From the NCBI GenBank assembly GCA_964615285.1, contig CAZTND010000003.1, forward strand, positions 1 to 51,304: 51,304 nucleotides of DNA, in the 5' to 3' direction. The notes under the pieces were generated by a model. That model ran no database searches, was not told where the DNA came from, and was given only the letters and a program-made list of their open reading frames with translations. The DNA comes from RGIG4074 sp964615285 (GTDB lineage: Bacteria > Bacillota > Clostridia > Christensenellales > Borkfalkiaceae). This document shows, one piece after another, positions 39,907 through 48,663 of the stretch (within the stretch, counting starts at the first letter, position 1; each line of letters begins with the position of its first letter). The translations under genes were made by a program, and so were the position numbers.

Positions 39907-40716
39907 ATGAAGTACAAGCTGATCATATCCGACTACGACGGCACTTTCCGCCATCGGGACAACACCGTGGGAGAAAAGACGCTCGGCGCGGTCAAAGAAT
40001 ACGTCCGCCGCGGCGGGAAGTTCGTCATCTGCACGGGCAGAATGCCTTCGTCCATCCGCCCCGTGCTTCTGCGCTGCGGGCTGGAGGGCTTATACGTCGC
40101 CTACCAGGGTTCCGTCGTGGGCGACATCCAAAGCGGAAAAATCCTGCACGAGAGCGGGTTTACCAGGGAACAGGCATTGCGCATATGCGCCGTCATGCAG
40201 GGCATGGGTCTGCGCATTCACGCCTACGACAGGGATGACTGCTTCGTCAGTTACGAGGACGACGCCCTGCGGCTCTATGAGGAAGTCTGCGCCATCCGTT
40301 CGGTGCGCGTGTCCGACGTGTACGAGCACATCGAAAAATCCGAAAACAAGTTTTTCAAACTGCTCGCCATGGTGAAGAAGGAAGAGCGCCTCGCCGTGCG
40401 CGACGCCCTCCGCGAAAAGTTGGGTGAAGGGGAGTTCTACGTCAGTTGCAGCGCCTCCACGCTCGTTGAGGTGACGGCGGTGCAGGACACCAAGGGCGCG
40501 GCGGCGGAATACCTGTGCGGTCATTACGGCGTGCAGAAGGGCGACGTGCTCGCCTTCGGGGACAACCAGAACGACGCCCCCCTTCTGGCGGTTGCGGGGC
40601 ACGGGGTCGCCGTGGCGAATGCCGACCCGTCTTTGAAGGCCGTCGCCGACGAAGTGTACGATAAGACGTGCGACGAGGACGCCGTGGGCGACTACCTCGA
40701 AAAATTCGTGCTGTAA
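39907..40716 (+). CDS. Cof-type HAD-IIB phosphatase
   Basis: 269 residues. 'IISDYDGTF' (motif I), 'VICTGRMPS' (motif II), Lys in 'AVQDTKGAAAEYL' and 'VLAFGDNQNDAPLLAVAGHGVAVANA' (motif IV) mark the Cof/YbiV group. It has the large C2 cap inserted in the middle. These enzymes dephosphorylate sugar phosphates, flavin or pyridoxal precursors; the substrate is not predictable. GAGGAG site. 18 nt after uvrC, same transcript likely. Confidence 0.92.
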   Translation: MKYKLIISDYDGTFRHRDNTVGEKTLGAVKEYVRRGGKFVICTGRMPSSIRPVLLRCGLEGLYVAYQGSVVGDIQSGKILHESGFTREQALRICAVMQGMGLRIHAYDRDDCFVSYEDDALRLYEEVCAIRSVRVSDVYEHIEKSENKFFKLLAMVKKEERLAVRDALREKLGEGEFYVSCSASTLVEVTAVQDTKGAAAEYLCGHYGVQKGDVLAFGDNQNDAPLLAVAGHGVAVANADPSLKAVADEVYDKTCDEDAVGDYLEKFVL

Positions 40717-40787
40717 GCCGTGTCTGCATCGGCAGAACGGAACAGGTGCGCCGATCGGACGTGGTTTTTATCCGATGGCGCCGGACA

Positions 40788-41033
40788 TTGATCGGAGGGG
40801 GCAATAAAAAAAGATTTATTTTGAGCCGGTTTTACCTGATCGCTTCCGTTATCGTCATTCTCGCGCCGGTCGTCCTGTTGCTTCTCTTGATTATATACGA
40901 CAATGAAACTTTGACGACGGGGATAAAAACGGCGTTATATATTTTTTGTCTTTTGTCGTTCATTTTCTCTTTCATTGTTTTGGGAGGAAATTCTGCGGAT
41001 TGTGCGGCTGTAGCGAGTGTCCTTTTTGCATGA
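40788..41033 (+). CDS. Small membrane protein, uncertain
   Basis: 81 residues if TTG 40788 is used; the true start is unclear, because a GGAGGGGG site (40793-40800) would fit a start a few codons later, where no standard start codon exists. Two hydrophobic segments ('FYLIASVIVILAPVVLLLLLIIY' and 'ALYIFCLLSFIFSFIVLGG') are convincing as membrane helices. The C-terminal 15 residues are less so. Upstream, 40750-40787 forms a bulged hairpin without a T tail. No family recognised. Confidence 0.35.
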   Translation: MIGGGNKKRFILSRFYLIASVIVILAPVVLLLLLIIYDNETLTTGIKTALYIFCLLSFIFSFIVLGGNSADCAAVASVLFA

Positions 41034-41085
41034 ACGCAAAAGCCGGCCTTTTTGTATATCTTTGCGAAATGCAGCCCTTTTCCTC

Positions 41086-41114
41086 TTGCGAAACACGCGG
41101 AAAAATGTTACAAT
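41086..41114 (+). promoter_or_regulatory. Promoter placing the U32 peptidase ATG at +1 (leaderless)
   Basis: -35 TTGCGA (41086-41091), 17-bp spacer, -10 TACAAT (41109-41114), six bases AAAAAT, then ATG 41121. Confidence 0.8.
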
Positions 41115-41120
41115 AAAAAT

Positions 41121-43325
41121 ATGTACGAGATCTTGGCCCCTGCGGGGAACAGAGAGTGCGCCCTTGCCGCCATAGACGCCGGTGCGGACGCCATATATTT
41201 GGGCTATGCCGCCTTTTCGGCGCGGGCAGGGGCGGAAAACTTCGATCTGACCGCGCTGGAAGAGATCATCTCTTATGCGCATCTCTTCGGGGTGAAGGTT
41301 TACGTCGCCATGAACACCCTCGTCAAGGACGGGGAAACGGAAAACTTTCTCTCTTCCCTCGTCGCGGTGCATGGTGCGGGCGCGGACGCCATTTTATTGC
41401 AGGATATATTTTTGGGCAAGTACATCCACGAACGCTATCCCGGCATCGTTTTGCACCTCTCCACGCAGGCGGGGGCGAACAACGTCCCGGGCGCGCTCCT
41501 GGCAAAGCAATGCGGTTTCTCCCGCGTCGTGCTCGCCCGCGAAGCGTCGCTTCAAGAGATAAAAGCCGTGTCCGCCGTCATCGAAACGGAAGTGTTCGTG
41601 CAGGGGGCGCTGTGCACCTGCCTTTCGGGGCAGTGCTATCTTTCCTCGTTCGCGGGCGGCAATTCGGGCAACCGCGGCCGCTGCAAACAGCCCTGCCGCA
41701 AAAAATATTTTTACGACAACGCGGCGGGCGGGGAATTTTCCTATGCGCTTTCCCTTTCCGACCTGTCGGTGGGGGAAAAGGCCAAGGATCTCGCGGCGGC
41801 AGGCGTGTGTTCCTTCAAGATCGAGGGGCGCATGCGCCGCCCCGAATACGTCGCCGCGGCGGTGCGGTATTATCGTAAAATTTTTGCGGGCGAGAACGCC
41901 GAAAGGGAACTTTCCGACCTGAAACGCACCTACAACCGCGGCAATTATACCCACGGCCTTGCTTTCGGGCAGGACAAGCGGCTCCTGTCCCCGCTGGTGC
42001 AGGGGCACATCGGCGAAAAGGTCGGCGTTTTGAAAGTCGTAAACGGCAAATACTATGTCGAAAGCGCCTTCCGCCCCGCCAAGGGCGACGGGTTCAAAAT
42101 TTTGCGGCAGGGAAAAGAGGTCGGCGGGGGTATCTTTCTCTCGTCGGACAAACGGGGATTTTTTTTCGCTTCGCGCGCGCGGCTCCGTGGCGGCGACGGC
42201 GTTTTCCTCACCACGGATACCGCGCTGGCGGCCAGGCTGTTGTCCGCGCACAGGCGATACCCGCTGGACGTGGAAGTGACGGCGGCGGCAAACGCGCCCC
42301 TCGCGGCGCGCGGCGGAGACGTCGCGCTCGTCTCCGATTTTCTCTTGCAGTCCGCCAAAAACAGCCCGCTGACGGCGGCGGAACTGAAGGACTGTTTCGA
42401 AAAGACGGACGGCTTGCCCTTCGACGTGCGCGTGAAAATTTCTCTGTCGGGGGCGTGTTTTGCGCCCAAGTCGCTTTTGAACGCCTTCCGCCGCGCCTTT
42501 TTCGCCGCGGTGTGGAAAGAGCAGACAAAGAACAGGAACACAAGGTACGAATATACTCCCGCTTTTTTCCCGTTCCCCGCACCCATGCCCGCAAATACGC
42601 CCAAAAAACTCGCGGTCATCGGCACGGATTTCACGGGGATAAGGGCGGATATATATATTTTCAAACCCGAAAATTACGCCGACGGCAACGCCTATCAGTT
42701 TGCCTGCGGCGCGGGGGAAAGGTTCTTGTATCTTCCCGCCTTCATGAGCGATGAAGAATTGGAAACCGTCAAAGAGAATATAGGCTTGTTCAACGGCGTA
42801 TACGCCGAGGGGACCTACGGCGTCCTGTGCGCGGAAAAATGGGGCAAAAAATTCTTTGCGGGCACGGGCTGCAACCTCACCAACGCCTGCGCCGTCGGCG
42901 CTGTCGCGGCGTGCGGCGGGTATTACGCCCTGTCCAAAGAACTGAATTTTGCCGAACAGACCCCCTTGGCGGGAGAAAACGCCTTTGTGCTCTCCGCAGG
43001 GGACATCAAGGTCATGGACTTGCTCTATTGCCCCTTCGGCAAAAAATGTTCCTCGTGCGAAAAGCGCAAATTTTACACGCTGACCGACGAGGCGGGGCGC
43101 AAGTTCCCCGTGCGGCGGTATCTGGCGGCGGGCGGCTGCCGGTTCGAGCTTTATAACTGCGCGCCCCTCTGCGCCCCGCAGGACTTCGCAAACGTGCTCA
43201 TCGATCTTTCCGCGCTGCCCATGCCCGCGGCGAAAGGGGTAGCCGAGAATTATGCCGACCGCGAAAAACTTAAAAAAATATTGCCCCTTTTCACAGCCGG
43301 CCACAGCCGTGAAAGCGTGCTGTAA
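41121..43325 (+). CDS. Peptidase U32-family protein, long form (RlhA/TrhP-like)
   Basis: 734 residues. The N-terminal TIM-barrel-like part starts 'MYEILAPAGN' and has the U32 signature 'EVFVQGALCTCLSGQCYLSS', followed by 'NSGNRGRCKQPCR', with cysteines that bind an Fe-S cluster in RlhA. The later half contains extra domains ending with a further Cys group ('CPFGKKCSSCEK'). Members once called collagenases are now known mainly as tRNA or rRNA C5-hydroxylating enzymes using prephenate. Which RNA is modified here is unknown. ATG 41121 lacks a ribosome site and is at the predicted +1; the longer frame from 41052 is rejected. Confidence 0.92.
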   Translation: MYEILAPAGNRECALAAIDAGADAIYLGYAAFSARAGAENFDLTALEEIISYAHLFGVKVYVAMNTLVKDGETENFLSSLVAVHGAGADAILLQDIFLGKYIHERYPGIVLHLSTQAGANNVPGALLAKQCGFSRVVLAREASLQEIKAVSAVIETEVFVQGALCTCLSGQCYLSSFAGGNSGNRGRCKQPCRKKYFYDNAAGGEFSYALSLSDLSVGEKAKDLAAAGVCSFKIEGRMRRPEYVAAAVRYYRKIFAGENAERELSDLKRTYNRGNYTHGLAFGQDKRLLSPLVQGHIGEKVGVLKVVNGKYYVESAFRPAKGDGFKILRQGKEVGGGIFLSSDKRGFFFASRARLRGGDGVFLTTDTALAARLLSAHRRYPLDVEVTAAANAPLAARGGDVALVSDFLLQSAKNSPLTAAELKDCFEKTDGLPFDVRVKISLSGACFAPKSLLNAFRRAFFAAVWKEQTKNRNTRYEYTPAFFPFPAPMPANTPKKLAVIGTDFTGIRADIYIFKPENYADGNAYQFACGAGERFLYLPAFMSDEELETVKENIGLFNGVYAEGTYGVLCAEKWGKKFFAGTGCNLTNACAVGAVAACGGYYALSKELNFAEQTPLAGENAFVLSAGDIKVMDLLYCPFGKKCSSCEKRKFYTLTDEAGRKFPVRRYLAAGGCRFELYNCAPLCAPQDFANVLIDLSALPMPAAKGVAENYADREKLKKILPLFTAGHSRESVL

Positions 43326-43352
43326 CATCCGCGGGGGACGGCAATGTGGGAT

Positions 43353-43606
43353 GCCAAAGGGGACAATGTCCCTTTGGCGGGTGGAGGGCAGCGCCCTCCG
43401 AAAAAGAATGTCCTTGATAAAGCGGAGCACCGCTCCGCGCCTATCGCCCGCAGGGGCGATAAATAATAAACGCAAGGCAAAGCCTTGCTTGCAGCGTCCG
43501 ATCATGAAGGGGCGCTGCCCCAAACCCCGCAAGGAGCCCTGCTCCTTGACCTTGCGAAGGGCGTAACGTCCTCTCGACACCCGCGTTGCGCAAGGCATAG
43601 CCTTGC
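43353..43606. repeat. Cluster of eight short palindromes (mostly 7-bp stems, 3-nt loops)
   Basis: Within 254 bp: 43353-43378 (11 bp with a bulge), 43383-43399 (GGAGGGC/GCCCTCC), 43422-43438 (GCGGAGC/GCTCCGC), 43443-43460 (ATCGCCC/GGGCGAT), 43472-43488 (GCAAGGC/GCCTTGC), 43509-43521 (GGGGC/GCCCC), 43530-43548 (CAAGGAGC/GCTCCTTG), 43590-43606 (GCAAGGC/GCCTTGC again). Six of the eight have 3-nt loops. There is no coding frame here. The cluster looks like a mosaic intergenic repeat of the REP/MITE kind, with function unknown. Confidence 0.8.
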
Positions 43607-43648
43607 ATGTAAAGTCCGAAAAAATCTTCAAAATATAAAAATCAGGTT

Positions 43649-46042
43649 ATGAATCAAGCGGAAAACAGACTGGAACTGAATAAGATCCTCGCGCTGTGCG
43701 CCGATTGCGCCGTGCTGGACAATACCAAGGCAAGCCTGCTTGCCCTGGAGCCTTCGCGCGATGTCGGAGAGGTCAAAGACCTTCTGGCGACCACCGAGGA
43801 GTGCTCTGTCCTGCTTCATCGCTACGGGACGGGAAAAGTGGAATACTTTCCGCCCCCGGAGGACGAGATCGGTCGCGCGGCAAAGGGTTCCGCGCTCTCC
43901 TGCGGCGAACTGTTAGGTGTCGCCGCCCTGTTGCGTTCGGCGCGGCTGGCGGAAAAATTCCCCGTCGCCGCCCTCGATGTTCCCGTGCCGCACGTTGCAA
44001 GGCTGACCGCGCGGCTCGCCTTCGACAGGCGCCTGGAAGAGGACATCGGCAGCGCCATACTGAGTGACACGCAGGTCGCCGATACGGCAAGTTCCAAACT
44101 CTATTCCCTGCGGCAGGAGATCAAGCTCTTAAACGAACGCATCCGCGCGCGGCTCAACGAGTACCTGACGGGGGATACGGCGAAATATCTGCAGGAAAAC
44201 ATCGTCACCATGCGCGGGGACAGGTATGTTTTGCCCGTGCGCACGGAGTACAAGCGGAGCGTGAAGGGTTTCGTGCACGACAAGTCCCAATCGGGCGCGA
44301 CGGTGTTCATCGAGCCCGAGGCGGTGCTCGAAATGAACAACGAACTGCGTTCGCTCATGATCGACGAGAAGGAAGAGGTCGAGCGCATCCTCTCCGAACT
44401 CTCCCGCCGCGTCGGCGGCATGGCGGCAGCCCTGCGCACGGACATCGATGTCCTTTCGGAGCTGGACGGCTTTTTCGCCCGCGCCGAGTACGGGTATAAG
44501 ACGAGGTCCGTCCGTCCCGCCGTCAACGGCAGGGGCGTGGTGCGCATCGTCAAGGGGCGGCACCCCCTCATCGATCCCAAAACGGTCATTCCCGTCTCCC
44601 TTTCGTTGGGGGAGGAGTACGATTTTCTACTCATCAGCGGTCCCAATACGGGCGGCAAGACGGTCACCTTAAAAATGACGGGGCTGTTTTGCCTGATGGC
44701 GGCTTGCGGGCTGTTCCTGCCCGCCGCCGAGGGGACGGAAGTTGCGGTCTTCGATTCGGTCTTTTGCGACGTCGGCGACGCGCAGAGCATCGAGGAGAGC
44801 CTCTCCACCTTCTCTTCGCACACCAAAAACATCATCGAGATCACGAAAAACGCCAGGACAAACAGCCTGGTGCTCATCGACGAGCTGGGCGGCGGCACCG
44901 ATCCCGAGGAGGGGCAGGCGCTCGCCCGCGCCGTGACGGAATTTCTGCTTAAAAAGGGCTGCAAGGGCATCATCACCACCCACTATACGGGGCTGAAAGA
45001 GTACGCCTACGCCGTCAAGGGCATCGAAAACGCATCCATGGAGTTCGACGCGCAGACCCTGCAGCCCCTCTATCACATCAGGATCGGCATGCCCGGTTCG
45101 AGCAACGCCCTGCTCATCTCCCGCCGTTTAGGGTTGGACGAGGAGATCCTGCAGGCGGCGATGAAGAACCTGTCCGAAGGGGCGCGCTCCTTTGAGAACA
45201 TTCTCCGTCGCGCCGAGGACAGCCGTCTTGCCGCCGAACGCGAGCGCGCCGCCGCCGAGAGCATCCGCCGCGAGTGGCAGGAGAAGGTTGCTTCTCTGGA
45301 CGCCGAGCGCGAAAAACTGCGCAAGGAGAAGGAGAACTTTTCGGCGAAAGCCCGCATGGAAGCCCGCCGCATCGTCAACGAGCGCACCGCCGAGGCGGAG
45401 GAACTCCTCTCAGAAATCGAGAAGATATTCGAGAAAGAAGAGATCTCCGAGGGCGACCTCATCCGCGCCCGCACGCTGAAAAACCGCCTGGCGGACAAGG
45501 CGTTCGAGAGTGGCGAGGCGGAACCCGTACGCCCGCAGTATGTGCCTTTGAACGGGCCGCCGAAGGAGGGGGACAGGGTGTACGTCCCCGCCATGGGTGG
45601 CGAGGGCACGGTGCGTTCGGTGCGCCCGGAAAAAAAGGAGGCGGAGGCGGAAGTCAACGGCATCCGTTTAAGGGTGAAGTTTTCCGACCTTCTGCGCCCC
45701 GCGCCCGTAGCCGCGGGAGGCAAAGGCGCCAAAAAGAAGTCGCCGCCCGCCGAAAAGGGGGAGGTGCGCGTGGTCAAAAACCTGCAGTCCAACCTTTCCC
45801 CCCGCCGCGAGATCAACGTCATCGGCATGACGGTCGCCGAGGCGATCGCCGAGATCGATCCCTTCCTGGACGCAGCCGCCGTGGCGGGCATCGAGGAAGT
45901 GAAAATCATTCACGGCTTTGGCATGGGTCGGCTCAAAAAGGGCATTCACGAATATCTGCGCACCCACAGAGGGGTGGAAAGTTTTCGTTCGGGCGTCTAT
46001 GGCGAAGGGGAAGGCGGCGTGACCTTCGTCAAGCTAAAATGA
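43649..46042 (+). CDS. mutS2: MutS2-family ATPase with C-terminal Smr nuclease domain
   Basis: 797 residues. MutS-like core and clamp (1-300), ATPase with Walker A 'SGPNTGGKTVTLK', Walker B 'SLVLIDELGGGTDPEEG' and 'TTHYTGLKEYAY'. A long charged coiled coil (~505-620) follows, then a KOW-like strand region (~630-690). The C-terminal Smr domain is 'INVIGMTVAEA' plus 'IIHGFGMGRLKKGI'. In Bacillus MutS2 acts on collided ribosomes and has been linked to recombination control. ATG 43649 has only a weak CAGG upstream. It follows the palindrome cluster directly. Confidence 0.95.
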   Translation: MNQAENRLELNKILALCADCAVLDNTKASLLALEPSRDVGEVKDLLATTEECSVLLHRYGTGKVEYFPPPEDEIGRAAKGSALSCGELLGVAALLRSARLAEKFPVAALDVPVPHVARLTARLAFDRRLEEDIGSAILSDTQVADTASSKLYSLRQEIKLLNERIRARLNEYLTGDTAKYLQENIVTMRGDRYVLPVRTEYKRSVKGFVHDKSQSGATVFIEPEAVLEMNNELRSLMIDEKEEVERILSELSRRVGGMAAALRTDIDVLSELDGFFARAEYGYKTRSVRPAVNGRGVVRIVKGRHPLIDPKTVIPVSLSLGEEYDFLLISGPNTGGKTVTLKMTGLFCLMAACGLFLPAAEGTEVAVFDSVFCDVGDAQSIEESLSTFSSHTKNIIEITKNARTNSLVLIDELGGGTDPEEGQALARAVTEFLLKKGCKGIITTHYTGLKEYAYAVKGIENASMEFDAQTLQPLYHIRIGMPGSSNALLISRRLGLDEEILQAAMKNLSEGARSFENILRRAEDSRLAAERERAAAESIRREWQEKVASLDAEREKLRKEKENFSAKARMEARRIVNERTAEAEELLSEIEKIFEKEEISEGDLIRARTLKNRLADKAFESGEAEPVRPQYVPLNGPPKEGDRVYVPAMGGEGTVRSVRPEKKEAEAEVNGIRLRVKFSDLLRPAPVAAGGKGAKKKSPPAEKGEVRVVKNLQSNLSPRREINVIGMTVAEAIAEIDPFLDAAAVAGIEEVKIIHGFGMGRLKKGIHEYLRTHRGVESFRSGVYGEGEGGVTFVKLK

Positions 46043-46136
46043 ATCTGTTCCCGCCGTACGTTTGACGGACGGTCGCCCGTTTCGGAATGGCGGGGTTAAA
46101 ATTGCAGGTTTTTCGGGAAAGTTTACCGATATGTGC

Positions 46137-46157
46137 GAATACAAATAATATGTATTC
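46137..46157. promoter_or_regulatory. Palindrome near a possible promoter of the YlxY-like gene
   Basis: GAATACA (46137-46143) and TGTATTC (46151-46157) are 7 nt apart. A weak promoter, TTACCG then 17 bp then TAATAT, ends inside it. It is an operator candidate. Confidence 0.35.
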
Positions 46158-46178
46158 CCTTTTTGAGGTAAACTAATC

Positions 46179-46904
46179 TTGTCGCAGAGAAAGAAAAAAA
46201 CGGAAAGAAGAAAGCTGTTCGCCGCATCCAACCTGGCGCTTTTCTTCATCGCGCTCTTCATTGCCGCGGTCTGCCTGTATCCCGTTTCGGTGGCGACCGT
46301 GGCGGGGGACGGGGTGTACCGCCGCGGGACGGAGGACAGCGACTGCGTTTCCCTCCTCGTCAACGTCTACTGGGGCACCGAAGAGGTGTACAGCATGCTG
46401 GACATTCTGGACGAATACGACGCCAGGGCCACCTTTTTCATCGGCGGCGCGTGGGCGGATGACAACGTGGAATGTCTGAAAGAGATCGTATCCCGCGGGC
46501 ACGAGGTCGGCAGCCACGGTTATTTTCACAAGGACTGCACGACGCTGACGTATGAGGAGACGGCGGAGGAGATCAACCTTTCGCGCCGACTCATCCTGCT
46601 GGCAACGGGCGTGGAAGCAGAACTGTTTGCCCCGCCCTCGGGCGCCTACAACGAGACGACCGTGCAGGTCTGCAGCGACCTCGGCATGAAGGTCATTCTG
46701 TGGAGCAAGGATACTGTTGACTGGCGGGATAAGGATGCGCAGCTCTGCTATGAGCGCGCCACGCAGGGGGTGAGCGGCGGGGAGTTCGTGCTCATGCACC
46801 CCATGCCCGAAACGGTCAGGGCATTGCCGCGGATATTGCAACACTATCGGGAGAACGGTTTTCGCGCCGTCACGGCGACGGAAAACCTTACATACGGAGG
46901 ATAA
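46179..46904 (+). CDS. YlxY-like polysaccharide deacetylase homologue, probably inactive
   Basis: 241 residues with an N-terminal membrane anchor (~15-40) and a NodB-fold domain outside the membrane. The family motif 1 (TFDD) is replaced by 'NVYWGTE', so the catalytic-base and metal-binding Asp pair is missing. Motif 2 'GSHGYFHKD' and motif 3 'FAPPSGAYNETT' are kept. This is the pattern of the YlxY group of Bacillus and Clostridia, whose role is unproven. The start is TTG 46179 with GAGGT 9 nt upstream. The M16 peptidase gene follows by 12 nt, the same pair as ylxY-mlpA in Bacillus. Confidence 0.88.
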   Translation: MSQRKKKTERRKLFAASNLALFFIALFIAAVCLYPVSVATVAGDGVYRRGTEDSDCVSLLVNVYWGTEEVYSMLDILDEYDARATFFIGGAWADDNVECLKEIVSRGHEVGSHGYFHKDCTTLTYEETAEEINLSRRLILLATGVEAELFAPPSGAYNETTVQVCSDLGMKVILWSKDTVDWRDKDAQLCYERATQGVSGGEFVLMHPMPETVRALPRILQHYRENGFRAVTATENLTYGG

Positions 46905-46916
46905 TTTTTTTCGCTT

Positions 46917-48155
46917 ATGGTCAGACATCATACTTTCGAAAACGGATTGAGAATGGTCGTGCGCCGCATGGACGGACTGCTGTCCGTCTCCATGGGCATT
47001 CTGGTCGGCGCGGGCGCCGCGTATGAAACGGCGCAGGAGGACGGCATTTCCCACTATATCGAGCACATGCAGTTTAAGGGAACGACGGCGCGCAACGCGC
47101 GGGAAATTTCGGACGCCTTCGACAACATCGGTGCGCAGGTCAACGCCTTCACGGGCAAGGACATGACCTGTTACTATTCCAAGGCCATCACGTCGCACGC
47201 CGAAGAGGCCTTTTCGCTCCTTGCCGACCTCTTTCTGCATTCCACCTTTCCCGAAGAGGAGGCGGTGCGGGAAAAGGAGGTCATCTGCGAGGAGATCTCC
47301 ATGAACGAGGACACGCCCGAGGACCTCTGCCTGGACGTGTTGGCGCACGCCGTTTACGGCGAAGAGGGATACGGGCGGAACATCCTCGGCCCCGCCGAGA
47401 ATGTGCGCGGATTCACAAAGGCCGCCGTGGATGCCTATAAATCCCGTTTCTATCGGCCCGAGAACATCGTCGTCAGCTTTGCGGGCGCCATTTCCTTCGA
47501 TAAGGCGAAGGAAATGACCGAAAAATATTTCGGCGGCATGGAGGGGGGCAAGTTCCGCCCGCGGGACAAGTCTGTCCTTTCCCCCCGCCGCAGCCTGTTC
47601 AAGAACAAGAAGATAGAGCAGGTGCACCTCGCCGTCGCCTATCCGGGCGTGTGCCGCACGGACAAGCGCCTGGAGGCCGTGCAGATCATGAATACCGTCA
47701 TCGGCAGCGGCATGAGCTCCCGGCTCTTCCAGGAAGTGCGCGAAAAGCTCGGCCTTGCCTATTCCGTCTATTCTTACGGGTCGTTTTACCGCGAGTGCGG
47801 TCATTTCACGGTGTATGCGGGCGTCAATCCCAAAAACACGCAGATGGCATACGACGCCATCGGCGGCGTGATCGGACAGGCATTGAAAGAGGGGATCACC
47901 AGGGCGGAATTTTCCCGCGCGCGGGAACAGATCCGTTCGGGGGGCATCTTTTCGCAGGAAAGCACGTCCTCGCAGATGCTTTGGTACGGGCGGAATCTCC
48001 TGCACGACGGCCGCATCGACAGTTTCGAGGCGCAGCAGGCGCGGTACGACGCCGTCACGCTCGACGACGTCATGCAGGCGCTCGCCGAAACGTTCGGGGC
48101 GGACAAGCGCGGCGTTGCCGCGGTGGGGGACGTGAAAGGGCCCCTGCCTCTCTGA
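46917..48155 (+). CDS. M16-family zinc peptidase (MlpA/YmxG-like)
   Basis: 412 residues, insulinase/processing-peptidase fold of two homologous halves. The inverted zinc motif His46-x-x-Glu49-His50 in 'SHYIEHMQFKGT' is intact, with the third ligand Glu in 'VICEEISMNEDTPED'. The second half contains the 'SSRLFQEVREKLGLAYSVYS' substrate-groove motif. GGAGG lies 16 nt before ATG, inside the end of the YlxY-like gene. It is a cytoplasmic protease of unclear target. Confidence 0.94.
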   Translation: MVRHHTFENGLRMVVRRMDGLLSVSMGILVGAGAAYETAQEDGISHYIEHMQFKGTTARNAREISDAFDNIGAQVNAFTGKDMTCYYSKAITSHAEEAFSLLADLFLHSTFPEEEAVREKEVICEEISMNEDTPEDLCLDVLAHAVYGEEGYGRNILGPAENVRGFTKAAVDAYKSRFYRPENIVVSFAGAISFDKAKEMTEKYFGGMEGGKFRPRDKSVLSPRRSLFKNKKIEQVHLAVAYPGVCRTDKRLEAVQIMNTVIGSGMSSRLFQEVREKLGLAYSVYSYGSFYRECGHFTVYAGVNPKNTQMAYDAIGGVIGQALKEGITRAEFSRAREQIRSGGIFSQESTSSQMLWYGRNLLHDGRIDSFEAQQARYDAVTLDDVMQALAETFGADKRGVAAVGDVKGPLPL

Positions 48156-48156
48156 T

Positions 48157-48663
48157 ATGGCGGCGGTGAAGGACGGTTATACCCACGCGGAGGGGTTCCC
48201 GCCCGTGTTCGACGAAAACAGCCGTGTGCTCATCCTCGGCAGTTTTCCCTCCGTCAAAAGCCGTCTCGTTTCCTTTTATTACGGGCATCCGCAGAACCGT
48301 TTCTGGAAAATGCTGAGCGGCTATTTCGGCGAACCCATGCCCCAAACGACGGCGGAAAAGAAGGCGTTTGTGCTGGGGCACGGGGTGGCGCTTTGGGACG
48401 TCGTCATGTCCTGCGACGTGGTCGGGTCCAAGGACGACAGCATCGTCAACTATACGCCCGCCCGCATCGAGGAAGTGCTGCAGGGGGCGAAGATCGAGCG
48501 CATATTGCTCAACGGCAAGCGCGCCCTGTCGGTGTTCGAGGAGGGGTACAAAGACTGCGGCGTGCCGTATTTCGTCATGCCCTCCACCTCGCCCGCCAAT
48601 CCCCGTTACCGCTATGAGATATGGAAGGAGGCTTTGGATGCAGTATTCGGAATTGGTCGCTGA
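48157..48663 (+). CDS. DNA-deoxyinosine glycosylase, UDG family 6
   Basis: 168 residues; excises hypoxanthine (deaminated adenine) and related damage from DNA. The uracil-DNA-glycosylase superfamily fold shows 'VLILGSFPSVKSRL' (motif 1), 'QNRFWKML' and the C-terminal 'MPSTSPANPRYRYEIW'. It starts 1 nt after the peptidase stop without its own clear ribosome site, so coupled translation is likely. The 3' end overlaps alkD by 26 nt, forming a two-gene base-excision repair unit. Confidence 0.9.
   Translation: MAAVKDGYTHAEGFPPVFDENSRVLILGSFPSVKSRLVSFYYGHPQNRFWKMLSGYFGEPMPQTTAEKKAFVLGHGVALWDVVMSCDVVGSKDDSIVNYTPARIEEVLQGAKIERILLNGKRALSVFEEGYKDCGVPYFVMPSTSPANPRYRYEIWKEALDAVFGIGR

Noticed and set aside
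43353..43606. CRISPR array
   Set aside because: The palindromes differ from each other and are irregularly spaced, with no constant repeat-spacer pattern and no cas genes.
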